Part shown: piece after piece, positions 25,312 through 34,528 of the stretch
Position numbering within the stretch: the first letter of the stretch is position 1
Layout: each line of letters starts with the position of its first letter
Origin: Cesiribacter sp. SM1
GTDB lineage: Bacteria; Bacteroidota; Bacteroidia; Cytophagales; Cyclobacteriaceae
NCBI RefSeq assembly: GCF_020178975.1
Contig: NZ_JAHXBU010000044.1
Coordinates: 1 to 64,000, forward strand
Direction of reading: 5' to 3'
DNA length: 64,000 bases
The notes under the pieces: generated by a model
Seen by the model: the letters and a program-made list of their open reading frames with translations, nothing else
Database searches by the model: none
Told to the model about the DNA's origin: nothing
Program-made: the position numbers and the translations under genes

Positions 25312-25936
25312 CCTGCTGGTTTTCTGCCTCCTGCTTTGCCTGCTTGGGGCCTGCAGCACTGCCAGAAAAGAGGCTGCAGCGATAAAAAATCCGCAGTCGT
25401 ATATGGCGGGGGCAGATGGGGGGCTGGTATACAATGCCACCTTTCGGTACAAAGATTTTCAGGCCAGTGGCCTGCTGGTTGCAAAAAGGGTGCAGCCATC
25501 TGAATACCACGTGGTGCTGCTTTCCAAGTTTGGCGTTAGCCTCATGGAATTTAAGCTGAATGAGGGGGGAATACAATGGATAAAAACCTTTGAACAGTTG
25601 GGGAAGAAAAGGGTGGAAAAGATGCTGGAGCGCGATTTCAGGGTGCTTCTGCTGACTGGTCTGGATAATCCGGGCAAATTAAAGCTGCAGAAGCAGGAGG
25701 GCGGGGAGCTTACCTATAAAGTTAAAAGCGATCCTGGCCTAAGGCTTAGGGCAGAGGCTGAAACCGGCAGAGTACTCTATGCTGAAAACAGGGGCTTTAT
25801 TAATCCGGTTAAAACAAAAGTTTCGTTTCTTTACAAAGAAGATGGCGATATACCGGAAGAGATCTCTCTGAAGCATAGTAATGTAGCCATGCGCCTGGAT
25901 TTAAACCTGTTAAAAGTGATTAATGCTGAAAGATAA
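25277..25936 (+). CDS. LolB-like outer-membrane lipoprotein
   Basis: This encodes about 219 residues with a lipoprotein signal peptide ending LLCLLGACST (lipobox LGAC). The mature domain of beta-strand-rich repeats (ASGLLVAKRV, YHVVLLSKFGVSLMEF) matches the LolA/LolB fold more than any enzyme. It probably receives the cargo of the LolA-like protein at the outer membrane. I use the ATG at 25277 inside the lolA-like gene; a TTG at 25271 is also in frame. The next gene overlaps by 14 bases. Confidence 0.75.
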   Translation: MIFLLQRRKSSSLLVFCLLLCLLGACSTARKEAAAIKNPQSYMAGADGGLVYNATFRYKDFQASGLLVAKRVQPSEYHVVLLSKFGVSLMEFKLNEGGIQWIKTFEQLGKKRVEKMLERDFRVLLLTGLDNPGKLKLQKQEGGELTYKVKSDPGLRLRAEAETGRVLYAENRGFINPVKTKVSFLYKEDGDIPEEISLKHSNVAMRLDLNLLKVINAER

Positions 25937-26288
25937 GCTATACACACTCAATTCTTTAGAAGAGCAGGAGGCTGGCGTTTACAAGGCGCTTGTGTTGCTG
26001 GATGCCTCCAACCCCATTTTTACAGGTCATTTTCCCGGACAGCCTGTGTTGCCCGGGGTATGCCTGCTCGAGATGGTAAAGGAGATCCTGGGGCAAATCA
26101 GAAGAAGGCCCTGCAGGCTTATAAGCGCTGCCCATATGAAATTCCTGAAGGTGGTAGATCCCAGGGCTGAACCTGCACTACTGTTCGAGATTGCAATAGT
26201 TGAGGGGGAAACGGAACTAAAAGTAACAGCTAATTCTTATTTGGGAGATGGCTCCGTCAACTTTAAGCTGAAAGCCCTCTTTGCCTGA
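25923..26288 (+). CDS. FabZ-like 3-hydroxyacyl-ACP dehydratase
   Basis: This 121-residue hotdog protein keeps the real FabZ signature, GHFPGQPVLPGVCLLEM, with the catalytic His and the downstream Glu in place. It is shorter than typical FabZ (about 140-150). Together with the dehydratase at 18622 it gives the cluster two hotdog dehydratases, possibly acting at different chain lengths or forming a heterodimer. It overlaps the LolB-like gene and is followed by a glycosyltransferase 16 bases on. Confidence 0.88.
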   Translation: MLKDKLYTLNSLEEQEAGVYKALVLLDASNPIFTGHFPGQPVLPGVCLLEMVKEILGQIRRRPCRLISAAHMKFLKVVDPRAEPALLFEIAIVEGETELKVTANSYLGDGSVNFKLKALFA

Positions 26289-26303
26289 TTATTTCCTGTG
26301 CCT

Positions 26304-27497
26304 ATGAAAGAGCTGTTTAAAAAGCACAACTGTTGCGTAATTATACCAACCTATAATAATGGAGGTACACTGCAGCAGGTTATAGAGGAGGTACTGCGCT
26401 ATACCGAAGACCTTATTGTGGTGAACGATGGTGCTACTGATCACACCCATGAGATTCTGCAGCATTTTGAAGACAGGGTGCAGATTATCCGGCACGAGCA
26501 GAATTCAGGCAAAGGCATGGCCCTAAGGAATGGCTTCAGCCATGCGCTGGCGCAGGGCTACGACTATGCCATTACCATCGACAGTGATGCCCAGCATTTT
26601 CCCTCCGACCTGCCGCTCTTCCTGGCAGAGCTGGAGAAGCAGCCCGAGGTACTGCTCATTGGCGCCCGAAACATGGAAGGCGAGCATGTGCCAGGCAAAA
26701 GTAGCTTTGGTAATAAGTTTTCCAACTTCTGGTTCTGGGTTGAAACCGGCTATAAAATGGATGATACCCAGTCGGGCTTCCGCTTGTACCCAATTCGTAA
26801 AATGGAGGGTATTCAGTACCGGACCAGCCTTTTTGAGTTTGAAATTGAAGCCATTGTTAAAGCTGCCTGGCGCGGAATTCCGGTAAAGAATATTCCGATA
26901 CAGGTGCATTACGAGCCTGGCAAAAAAAGAATTACACATTTCAGGCCGCTCCGCGATTTTACCCGCATTAGTGTACTCAACACCTACCTGGTAACACTTG
27001 CGCTGCTTTACTATATTCCGTTGCGCTTCTTCAAATCCCTAACACGGGAAAACATCCGGAATTTCATCAGCAAGAACTTCTTTGACAGGAATGAGCCCCT
27101 GCATATTAAGGCACTTTCCATTGCTTTTGGAGTGTTTATGGGCATTTTTCCTGTATGGGGTTTTCAGCTGCTCATTGGCATACCACTGGCGCATGTATTT
27201 AAGCTTAACAAAGCACTCTTTATTACGGCAGCGCACGTAAGCATACCGCCAACAGTTCCTTTCATCATATATGGCAGTTACTTGCTGGGTGGGGTGTTTA
27301 TGGAAAATCCAAAGAATGATATTCTGTTCAGCGATGGGCTTACAGTAGAAGCAGTAAAAGACAACCTGTTTCAGTACCTGGCCGGAGCAGTGCTGCTTTC
27401 GGTTGGTATGGCAGTGATTTGCGGCCTTTTTTCTTACCTCTACTTCTATATTGCCCGCAACAGGCGCCTTGCTGTTAAGCCTGTAAAAAGTGTTTAG
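26304..27497 (+). CDS. Glycosyltransferase family 2 with C-terminal DUF2062 membrane domain
   Basis: This encodes about 397 residues. The N-terminal GT2 domain resembles dolichol-phosphate mannosyltransferases: CVIIPTYNNGGTL, VVNDGATDHT, and the DxD-type ITIDSDAQHF. A C-terminal DUF2062 region with membrane helices begins near residue 270 (LSIAFGVFMGIFPVWGF). It is probably an inner-membrane enzyme that transfers a sugar to a lipid acceptor. It closes the cluster operon; start ATG 26304 is preferred to GTG 26298. Attachment of a sugar to the pigment or carrier lipid is only a possibility. Confidence 0.88.
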   Translation: MKELFKKHNCCVIIPTYNNGGTLQQVIEEVLRYTEDLIVVNDGATDHTHEILQHFEDRVQIIRHEQNSGKGMALRNGFSHALAQGYDYAITIDSDAQHFPSDLPLFLAELEKQPEVLLIGARNMEGEHVPGKSSFGNKFSNFWFWVETGYKMDDTQSGFRLYPIRKMEGIQYRTSLFEFEIEAIVKAAWRGIPVKNIPIQVHYEPGKKRITHFRPLRDFTRISVLNTYLVTLALLYYIPLRFFKSLTRENIRNFISKNFFDRNEPLHIKALSIAFGVFMGIFPVWGFQLLIGIPLAHVFKLNKALFITAAHVSIPPTVPFIIYGSYLLGGVFMENPKNDILFSDGLTVEAVKDNLFQYLAGAVLLSVGMAVICGLFSYLYFYIARNRRLAVKPVKSV

Positions 27498-27842
27498 CCG
27501 TTAGTTGCAGGCTTAGGGTAGAACAAATTATTAAAACCATTGAATTTTCATATAGCCTGATCGAAATAGTTCAAGCAGCAGCCAGAGTTTACGCTGCTAT
27601 GGTTCAGCATAAAGTACAATACAGGCTGCTGTATATTTCTGGCAGAAATTTGATTGTTTGGCAGACTCTTACTTTCATTTTCTGCGGTAATATTTGAGCA
27701 CACCGTTCATTTCCTATAGGCTGATTGTTCCATTTTATATTGTACCGTTAAGAGGAGCAACAGATTAAAATATAATTACATACTGGTTGGAATAGGACTT
27801 TTAAAATATATCCTATATATTAGAGAGCAAAGCTTACCCCGG
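27498..27842. other. Intergenic region after the pigment cluster
   Basis: These 345 AT-rich bases end the cluster operon. I see no clear hairpin with a T-run, no tRNA and no convincing promoter. Confidence 0.5.
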
Positions 27843-28181
27843 ATGAACATAAGACTTATTGTACTGGTGCTTCTGCTGGATCTTGGTTTAGTGCTGTCAG
27901 TTGCATACTTCCATGCCGATGCATATCCGATCACACAGCAAAATACTGCAACAACTGAAAAATCTGGCGCAATGCGTGCGGCAGCTCTCGATGAATCGGC
28001 TAATGGAATAGTAAGCTCCGGCAAGGGAGATCTTAAAGCCGGGGAAGCATCTGGGGAAGCAGTCTGGAACCAGGCACTCTTTATAAAGGACCTGTGGATT
28101 GGTTTGATTGCTATCTGTGTAATCAACAGCTTTCTGGTGTTGATCATCCGCAAAACTAGTGCTGCTGAGGTAATTGAATAA
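27843..28181 (+). CDS. Small membrane protein of unknown function
   Basis: This encodes 112 residues with two hydrophobic segments: one at the N-terminus (residues about 4-22) and one near 86-104 that ends in positively charged IIRK. The Ala/Gly/Ser-rich middle probably lies outside the membrane. No family is recognised. The strong two-helix pattern supports a real gene despite its size. The reverse strand has overlapping frames but they lack such order. Confidence 0.6.
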   Translation: MNIRLIVLVLLLDLGLVLSVAYFHADAYPITQQNTATTEKSGAMRAAALDESANGIVSSGKGDLKAGEASGEAVWNQALFIKDLWIGLIAICVINSFLVLIIRKTSAAEVIE

Positions 28182-28257
28182 GGGCCGCATACTGCTGTTA
28201 TGCAAGCCACAATGGATCACTGAATTAGCTGGGCCAGGATATTTGCAGCTTAATTTC

Positions 28258-28977
28258 TTAATTTGGGGGCTGGCTTTTTGTTTCCTCTTCCACCTTTTCC
28301 AGCTGTTTTTCCAGTACATTCTCATTGCTCTTGATGCCAATTCCTCCTCCCGTTTTAAAATCTATGAGCTGGTAAACCTGGTAGGAACCGGCGCAGAACA
28401 GGAAGATGCCCATCAGCCTGACCAGCTTATTCCAGTGGTTTTGAATGATGCGCCCGCCACTTATTAATACAGAGGCCATTCCTGCCAATACCAGAAAGCT
28501 CACCGCCTCCATAATGGCAATGTTCAGGATGTATTTGAAGGTATTCACATCCCGTGCATAAATTTTAATGAACTGCAGAAAGGTGAGGTAAACAAAAGGG
28601 ATAACTGGATTGCTCAGGCCAACAATAAACCCGTTCCGGTAAAAAGAGCCATGGTTAAACTCCCTCTTTTTATCATTATTCTGGCTGCTTTTGATAATGA
28701 TAACGATGCCCCACAACATCAGCAGGAAAGAAGCAATAAGGTAGAAAACGGATTCTAACTTCTGGTGGGTAGAGATAAAATCGTTTGCGAGCAGTGCCAG
28801 TGCTATGTACAACAGCTTGGAACCCATCAGGCCTCCGTATACCTTCAAGGCAGCAGTTTTGCTTTCTTTCAGGCATGTGTCCAGCACAAAAAACAGGGCA
28901 GGACCACTGGGTACACCCAGAAATAATCCCGCAATAATAGAAATCAGTAGCGCCGACAGCTCAAACGATTCAAACAT
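28258..28977 (-). CDS. LysE/RhtB-family exporter
   Basis: This 239-residue inner-membrane protein has about six hydrophobic helices and the LysE-family N-terminal signature (GLFLGVPSGPALFFVLDT, where the family has G-x-x-x-GPxxxxx). These proteins export amino acids and related small solutes. The polar, Lys/Glu-rich C-terminus is probably cytoplasmic. It converges with the small membrane protein gene, 76 bases apart. Substrate cannot be predicted. Confidence 0.85.
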   Translation of the reverse strand: MFESFELSALLISIIAGLFLGVPSGPALFFVLDTCLKESKTAALKVYGGLMGSKLLYIALALLANDFISTHQKLESVFYLIASFLLMLWGIVIIIKSSQNNDKKREFNHGSFYRNGFIVGLSNPVIPFVYLTFLQFIKIYARDVNTFKYILNIAIMEAVSFLVLAGMASVLISGGRIIQNHWNKLVRLMGIFLFCAGSYQVYQLIDFKTGGGIGIKSNENVLEKQLEKVEEETKSQPPN

Positions 28978-29331
28978 ACTTCTTTCCCTTTCCTTCTCCT
29001 TTAAGGATAATGCTTATTCGGCAAGCATAACGCTTTATAAACATTACCAATTTGCAACTACACCTGAGAATAAGATTACTTCTTTGTTGGGGTAAGCTGA
29101 AACTGCAGGCACATCAAGCAGCCTCTATACCAAGCTGTACTTCTTACTGTAAAACAAGGCTCGGGGTTACAATAGTTTTAGTATTATCAGGCCATGCCTG
29201 TTAATATCTGTTTAGTTGCTCAACTACTACTGATTCAATGTTGCGTTTCTGTTGTATCAGTTTAAGAGCCAGATGATTTAAGGATTTGTCAAAGAATAAA
29301 GCAAAAATTGGAGAAAAGCTGGCGGCTGCTT
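28978..29331. other. Intergenic region upstream of LysE-family gene
   Basis: These 354 bases separate the LysE-type gene from the 3' end of the transglutaminase operon, both on the minus strand. They should hold the LysE promoter and the operon's terminator, but I could not pick out either with confidence. Confidence 0.4.
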
Positions 29332-30201
29332 TTATTGCTGCTGCTGTTGCGACTGCTCTACTACCTCTACAGTGTGACTGGTGGTATTAGGTCCGGTTGG
29401 TCTGATATGGCCCTTCAGGGGGCTGCAGTCATCAAAATCGGCACCATCGGCTACTTTAATGTAGTGCTGGTCCGACATCATGTTATTAGTAGGATCTACA
29501 CCTACCCAGCCCATGCTTGGGATATACACTTCTAACCAGGCATGCATCTGGAGTGAGCCTAAAAATACCTGTCCCTGGTTTAAATAGCCCGATACATAAC
29601 GACAGGGGATCTGTTGCTGGCGGAGAATGCCCAGCATCAGGTGAGTATAATCCTGGCAAACACCTCTTGGATTATCCAGTACATCGCAGGCACGTGTGGA
29701 AAAAGTAGTAACACCGGTCTGATATTCCATCATATTGTGCAGCCTGCTATTCAGATCAGTAATGTAATCGAACAGGGGCTTATCTTTCTGAAACAGGAGG
29801 TCCCGGGGGATTCTTGCAACAGGAAGATCAGTAAGGGATGTTTGCTGAATGTAGAGAAAATGGTCTACGATAAAATCTTCTGATTGCAGCACCTTCAGTT
29901 CTTCTTCAAGCGGCAGGCTTTCTTCAGTAATGTGCAGCATGCCAGTGGTCTTTTTCCTGACCGTGCAGCTCACCTTTAATTTAAAATGCTGGAAAGGCTG
30001 TGCTACCCGAATACAGATTAGCTGGTATCCAAAAACATTACTGGCATGGAACACAGGTAAATCTAAAGAGTTTTCAACAGTCTCTTCCAGCACTTCCTGA
30101 GTATCATCTGTACAGGGAAGCACCAGAAATTTGAATAAGGCTTCCGTCACTTCGTGCTCATAATGATTTTCAGCCTCGTAAATAACCTGATAAGTAACCA
30201 T
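29332..30201 (-). CDS. Transglutaminase-like cysteine protease/transferase
   Basis: This 289-residue protein has an N-terminal beta-rich bacterial transglutaminase N domain and a transglutaminase core. The triad is visible: Cys182 in RGVCQDYTH, His in MHAWLEVY and Asp in VDPTNN. Such domains hydrolyse or transfer peptide bonds. The C-terminus ends in a Gln run. It is the last gene of a three-gene operon; its ATG directly abuts the stop codon of the alpha-E gene. A role in trimming or releasing peptides made by the ATP-grasp partner has been proposed for the family (Iyer and colleagues' amidoligase survey). Confidence 0.92.
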   Translation of the reverse strand: MVTYQVIYEAENHYEHEVTEALFKFLVLPCTDDTQEVLEETVENSLDLPVFHASNVFGYQLICIRVAQPFQHFKLKVSCTVRKKTTGMLHITEESLPLEEELKVLQSEDFIVDHFLYIQQTSLTDLPVARIPRDLLFQKDKPLFDYITDLNSRLHNMMEYQTGVTTFSTRACDVLDNPRGVCQDYTHLMLGILRQQQIPCRYVSGYLNQGQVFLGSLQMHAWLEVYIPSMGWVGVDPTNNMMSDQHYIKVADGADFDDCSPLKGHIRPTGPNTTSHTVEVVEQSQQQQQ

Positions 30202-31167
30202 CTAATAAGTAAGATATTGTTTTTCCAGCTGTACTCCAATCTGGATTAAATCTTCCTGAAGAGTCAGCACAAACTCCTCCTCATTATTCAGAATTTCATC
30301 CAGGGTACAATAATCCATTTTTGCAGTTAGCTTTCCAATAGTAAACTCAACGCAATCCGGTGTGATGGGTTTGTTGTTGCTGATGATATTTAAATCTGTC
30401 TTTAGCTTTTGCAGATTAAAGAGCACCGATTTTGGGAATTTATCATTGAGCACCAGGAAGCTAATGGCTCTTTCGCGGCTGGGTGGTACACCACCATAAA
30501 AGTTGCGGCTTACATCGAGACCACCGGAACTACGCAGCAGGGCTGCCCAGTGGTAGCTGTTAATGGCCTGACTCATGGGGGAGTGCCCCGTGGCTTTTAT
30601 ATCATTTAGTTTTGATAAGATGATCTGGGTAATCTGGATAGCCCTTTCCAGGTGAATGCCTGTTTTGATCATCGACCAGGCCTCGTTATGCAGTAGGGTG
30701 TCGTCTGCTACACCTTTGATAATGGTTGTAGACTCCATTACAGTTTTGCAGAAATCGTAGGGACCTTTCTTTTCTAAAGAATCCCTGTTGAATCCTTTAG
30801 TGGTGTGGTAAAAGCGATTGATAGATTCCCACAATTCTGTGGTGATGTTATTACGGATCCCCCTTGCATTCTCACGGGTCAAACCTACATAATTCTTTAC
30901 CGAAAAAGGGTTCTTATCATCAATTGTAAGGAAATAGACCACATGGTTATCGTACATACCGGAATTACAGGCATGATAGCTATCCCAGGCATGGGCCATA
31001 TACAGCATAGATTCCAGCATGAGCTGCTTGTTGAAGGCACGCGGTGCATCTGAAGAAGACAGGTACTGAACGTTAATATACCTGGATAGATGTTCTATTC
31101 TTTCAATGTATCTGCCTATCCAAAACAAACTGTTTGCTGTTCTTGAAAGCATAAAGGATGATGACAT
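30202..31167 (-). CDS. Alpha-E domain protein (DUF403)
   Basis: This 321-residue, mostly alpha-helical protein opens with LSRTANSLFWIGRYIERIEHL, the signature of DUF403. Alpha-E proteins are found almost exclusively next to circularly permuted ATP-grasp proteins and transglutaminases, as here. Their biochemistry is unknown; a scaffold or partner role in peptide ligation has been suggested from gene context. It lies 99 bases after the ATP-grasp gene and is contiguous with the transglutaminase gene. Confidence 0.93.
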   Translation of the reverse strand: MSSSFMLSRTANSLFWIGRYIERIEHLSRYINVQYLSSSDAPRAFNKQLMLESMLYMAHAWDSYHACNSGMYDNHVVYFLTIDDKNPFSVKNYVGLTRENARGIRNNITTELWESINRFYHTTKGFNRDSLEKKGPYDFCKTVMESTTIIKGVADDTLLHNEAWSMIKTGIHLERAIQITQIILSKLNDIKATGHSPMSQAINSYHWAALLRSSGGLDVSRNFYGGVPPSRERAISFLVLNDKFPKSVLFNLQKLKTDLNIISNNKPITPDCVEFTIGKLTAKMDYCTLDEILNNEEEFVLTLQEDLIQIGVQLEKQYLTY

Positions 31168-31266
31168 ATAGCTGATATTTTAGGAAACAACTGCCAGAGC
31201 AGTGCCTCCGGAATTGATTTAAAGAGTTTAGGGCAATGAAGGTGGTTGGGGGGCTATAGTACAGGC

Positions 31267-32742
31267 TTATTCATCCTGCAATACCCAGGTATCTTTAGAT
31301 CCGCCACCCTGTGATGAGTTCACAATCAGGTTACCCTTGCGCAGCGCCACCCGCGTAAGCCCGCCTTTGCAAACGTAGGTAGACCGATCGCCGCTTAGGG
31401 TAAAAGTTCGCAGGTCTATATGCCGGGGCTCAAACATACCAGTCTCTTCGATATAGGTGGCATGTACCGACAGCGCCATTGTTGGCTGGGCAATATATTT
31501 GCGGCGGTTGGCTTTAATCACCTCCTTAAAATCCCTTAACTCCTGCTGGCTGGCCTTATTACCGATAAAAATGCCATATCCTCCGGATTCATCCACCGGC
31601 TTTACAACCAGCTCGTTCAGGTGTTCCAGCACATAGTTCAGGTCATTGTCTTTTTCGCAGCGGTAGGTATGAACGTTCTTTAAAATGGGCTCTTCATTCA
31701 GGTAATAGCGGATAATATCAGGTACATAGGTATAAACTGCTTTATCATCTGCCACGCCTGTGCCCGGTGCATTTACCAGGTTTACATTTCCCTGCCGGTA
31801 GGCCGTCATAAGGCCTGGTACGCCCAGGGTAGAATCAGGCCTGAATGCCAGGGGGTCTATATAATCATCGTCAACACGGCGGTAGATCACATCTACTTTC
31901 TTGGGTCCATGAATGGTTTTCATGTACACAAAGTTATGGTCTACGTAGAGGTCGCGCCCCTCTACCAGCTGCATACCCATCTGCAGTGCCAGCAGGGCAT
32001 GCTCATAATAAGCTGAGTTGTATACACCAGGCGTAAGCACCACACATACGGGATCATCTACCCCCTGTGGCGCAACACTTTTAATCACCTCCAGCAGCGA
32101 TTCGGAATAATCAACCACCGGCTGTACATTACTGTTAAAGAAAAGGGTGGGGAGGATCCGCTTGGTAGAAATACGGTTGGAGAGCACGTAGCTAATACCA
32201 GAGGGTGTGCGTAAGTTATCTTCCAGTACATAATATTCTCCATCTGAATGGCGGATGAGGTCGGTGCCCGATATATGTACATAGACCTGTGAGTAAGGCA
32301 CAAAATCCATCATGTACTTGCTGTAGTGCTGCGAGGAGAAAAGCAGTTCTTTCGGCACCACTTTGTCTTTCAGGATCTTTTTCTCATTATATATATCCTT
32401 CAGAAACATGTTTAAGGCCAGGTTACGCTGAGCAAGCCCCCTTTCTATCGTATCCCACTCCTTAGCCGGAATAATGCGGGGAAGCAGATCAAAGGGAAAT
32501 ATACGCTCCACCCCCTGTGAAGTATCAGAGTATACATTAAAAGTGATCCCCTGCTCAAAAGAAGACCTCCGGGCATATTCATTCATGTTTTGGAAATCTT
32601 CCAGCCTGATTTTAGCAAGATGATCTGTAATTTTCCGGTAGTGTTCCCTTATGTACTTGTTCTCGTCGAATACTTCATCATAAAAGCCAGGTGCATTGGG
32701 GTAATCCTTGAGCAGATTTTCTAAAAAGGTTTCCGGGATCAT
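31267..32742 (-). CDS. Circularly permuted type 2 ATP-grasp protein
   Basis: This 491-residue protein matches the DUF404/DUF407 pair, a circularly permuted ATP-grasp ligase expected to form amide bonds using ATP. Recognisable parts are YDEVFDENKYIREHY near the N-terminus, YYVLEDNLRTPSGISY, the Asp/Asn-rich VDVIYRRVDDDY, and VVKPVDESGGYG, which supplies ATP-binding residues. It begins the operon with alpha-E and transglutaminase genes. Family knowledge predicts synthesis of a short peptide or peptide tag, but the product is unknown. Confidence 0.94.
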   Translation of the reverse strand: MIPETFLENLLKDYPNAPGFYDEVFDENKYIREHYRKITDHLAKIRLEDFQNMNEYARRSSFEQGITFNVYSDTSQGVERIFPFDLLPRIIPAKEWDTIERGLAQRNLALNMFLKDIYNEKKILKDKVVPKELLFSSQHYSKYMMDFVPYSQVYVHISGTDLIRHSDGEYYVLEDNLRTPSGISYVLSNRISTKRILPTLFFNSNVQPVVDYSESLLEVIKSVAPQGVDDPVCVVLTPGVYNSAYYEHALLALQMGMQLVEGRDLYVDHNFVYMKTIHGPKKVDVIYRRVDDDYIDPLAFRPDSTLGVPGLMTAYRQGNVNLVNAPGTGVADDKAVYTYVPDIIRYYLNEEPILKNVHTYRCEKDNDLNYVLEHLNELVVKPVDESGGYGIFIGNKASQQELRDFKEVIKANRRKYIAQPTMALSVHATYIEETGMFEPRHIDLRTFTLSGDRSTYVCKGGLTRVALRKGNLIVNSSQGGGSKDTWVLQDE

Positions 32743-33110
32743 AAAAAGTAGATTTTACATGCTTCTATAATTTAAGCATAATAAATCAATTTATACATGT
32801 GGTGCGTTAGCCTTTGTACAGAGCAGCCTTCAAATTGACCCTTAACACCAGGAAAAACATAGAAAAGCCTGATCTAAGCGTTTGAATATTGGTGCTTTGT
32901 TTCAGAATATCATTAAAACTGCAGGAATAGCCTGCTGTACCCGGGAGGCTGCAAGCTTGCATCTGCGCAGTCTGTACCCGAAAGGGTACTCAATGCAGCT
33001 GTGTCTATTATTAGTGCGCTCCGGTATCTGAAGCGCAAAGGATAGCTAATTTTTGAGGATTGGGAACAAACAAGGGGGAGCAAAAGCCTGTAAGGAGTTT
33101 TGAAACAATA
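32743..33110. other. Intergenic region upstream of ATP-grasp operon
   Basis: These 368 bases should hold the promoter of the ATP-grasp operon. Open frames here are short and not convincing, and I could not assign a clear -33/-7 pair. Confidence 0.4.
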
Positions 33111-33136
33111 AAAAAGCCTACCACTATGGCAGGCTC
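33111..33136 (-). terminator. Terminator of the small coiled-coil gene
   Basis: On the minus strand AGCCTGCC pairs with GGTAGGCT around ATAGT, followed by TTTTTT. It lies about 50 bases after the stop of the gene at 33188-33391 and supports that gene being expressed. Confidence 0.7.
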
Positions 33137-33187
33137 TTAAGCTTCGTACAACAGGTTTTACACCTTCAATATGGAATAAGGTAATTA

Positions 33188-33391
33188 TTAGTTCAGGCTG
33201 AAATTTATGCCAAGCAAGAGTTCTTTGCACACTACCGGTTTTCTTAAATAAGTGGTTTTTGCCTGCTTCAGCTCGTTCTCCATGTCTACCACTTCGTGGT
33301 TTATCCGCTTGATTGAAGCTTTCAAAAACTCATTAAGTTGCTTTAACCTCTGAATCAAGTCTTCTGCCTTGTTATTATCTGTATTTTTCAT
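33188..33391 (-). CDS. Small coiled-coil protein of unknown function
   Basis: This encodes 67 residues with a Lys/Glu-rich helical stretch (about 8-50) showing heptad-like hydrophobic spacing. No family is recognised. The downstream terminator on the same strand is the main support for a real gene. Confidence 0.5.
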   Translation of the reverse strand: MKNTDNNKAEDLIQRLKQLNEFLKASIKRINHEVVDMENELKQAKTTYLRKPVVCKELLLGINFSLN

Positions 33392-33799
33392 GTCACCCTT
33401 ATAATTCCTAACAAAATTAGGCTAAGGGTATACCCTTAAAAAGTTGATCAGAGGCAAAACATTACTGTCTTAGAAAGTTCATAGCAATCGTTTCCACTAC
33501 ACTATTAATAGCATTAAAGTATTTTATATTTAGATATAGCCCACATTTTATTAAAAAAACAGCCAAACCATACATCTGTGTATTGAACAATACAGCAGGG
33601 GACGACTGGCTTTTCATGAAACAAAAAATGTTAAACTAGTAGGACCTGTTTTTGAGGTTCTAAAGGTTTTGGCCGCTTTATGCGCCGAAATTGAAAACCA
33701 TTGACAACAGAAGAACGGGAATAGAACTGCTTCTATCAATGGTTTTCCAGGGAAAAGCGGCAGTAAGAAAATTCATATAATGCATCCCATTGCAGGGAG
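33392..33799. other. Intergenic region between two small minus-strand genes
   Basis: These 408 AT-rich bases carry no convincing ORF or RNA gene. The promoter of the small coiled-coil gene should lie near 33400-33460 but was not identified. Confidence 0.4.
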
Positions 33800-34096
33800 T
33801 TACGCTGCTAAAGACTTAGCCTTCTTTTTGTAAAGAACCAGCTCTGTATTGTCAATCTCGGGATATGTCCAGCCATCGTCTCTTTTAACACCAAGATGCT
33901 TGAATAAATAGTCTATGACCTGTAAGGTTATCTTTGGGGAGCACTTGAACGTATGCATCTGCTCAACACCTAATTCATAAGGGTTTCCTAGTGTCCTGAT
34001 CAGGCCAACACCAATCCTCCAGTTGCGGGTGTCTTCATCCTGTAGGAGTCTTGTTATACGTTGTATGATGATATTTGGGTCGGTATATGCTTCCAT
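33800..34096 (-). CDS. Small protein of unknown function
   Basis: This encodes 98 residues with no signal peptide and a mixed alpha/beta pattern. It opens with a helix (NIIIQRITRLLQDEDTRNW), has a central ELGVEQMHTFKC strand and ends Lys-rich. No family is recognised. Composition looks coding and no better frame overlaps it. It stands alone on the minus strand. Confidence 0.6.
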   Translation of the reverse strand: MEAYTDPNIIIQRITRLLQDEDTRNWRIGVGLIRTLGNPYELGVEQMHTFKCSPKITLQVIDYLFKHLGVKRDDGWTYPEIDNTELVLYKKKAKSLAA

Positions 34097-34528
34097 GGGT
34101 AATCACCTGTTATGTAGTGGATTATACGCAGAATTGAGCTTTAGGTGGATAGCAGGAAGATGAAAAACTCTAATAATGCTGTGGCAGAAAGTATCGGCGG
34201 CAGCGGAGTGCAGCACCAGGCTGTTTCGCTCTGCTGAGTTGCTCCTGCCCGGGTTTGCCTACACCTGCACAAATGGAGGCTCTTAATAACACAAAACCTT
34301 TAGCAGCTTAATCTTTTGCTCAATTTCTGTTGGAAGTCAGGCGGATGAACATTTTTTCTTTATCTTGTCATTTAACGGTGGGGCTGTGCTTACCAGCTTT
34401 AGGGTGGTACTTTATATTAACCAAGGGCCATCTTTCTTGTAACGCGGCAGCACGGCAATGATATTTTACCGCTCTTTTTATGGAAGCTGTAATTAGCAGT
34501 ACCAGATACTAATACCCTTAAACCTCCA
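34097..34528. other. Intergenic region upstream of glycosidase island
   Basis: These 432 bases lie between divergent genes and should contain both promoters. No strong consensus promoter, palindrome or RNA gene was recognised. Confidence 0.4.
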
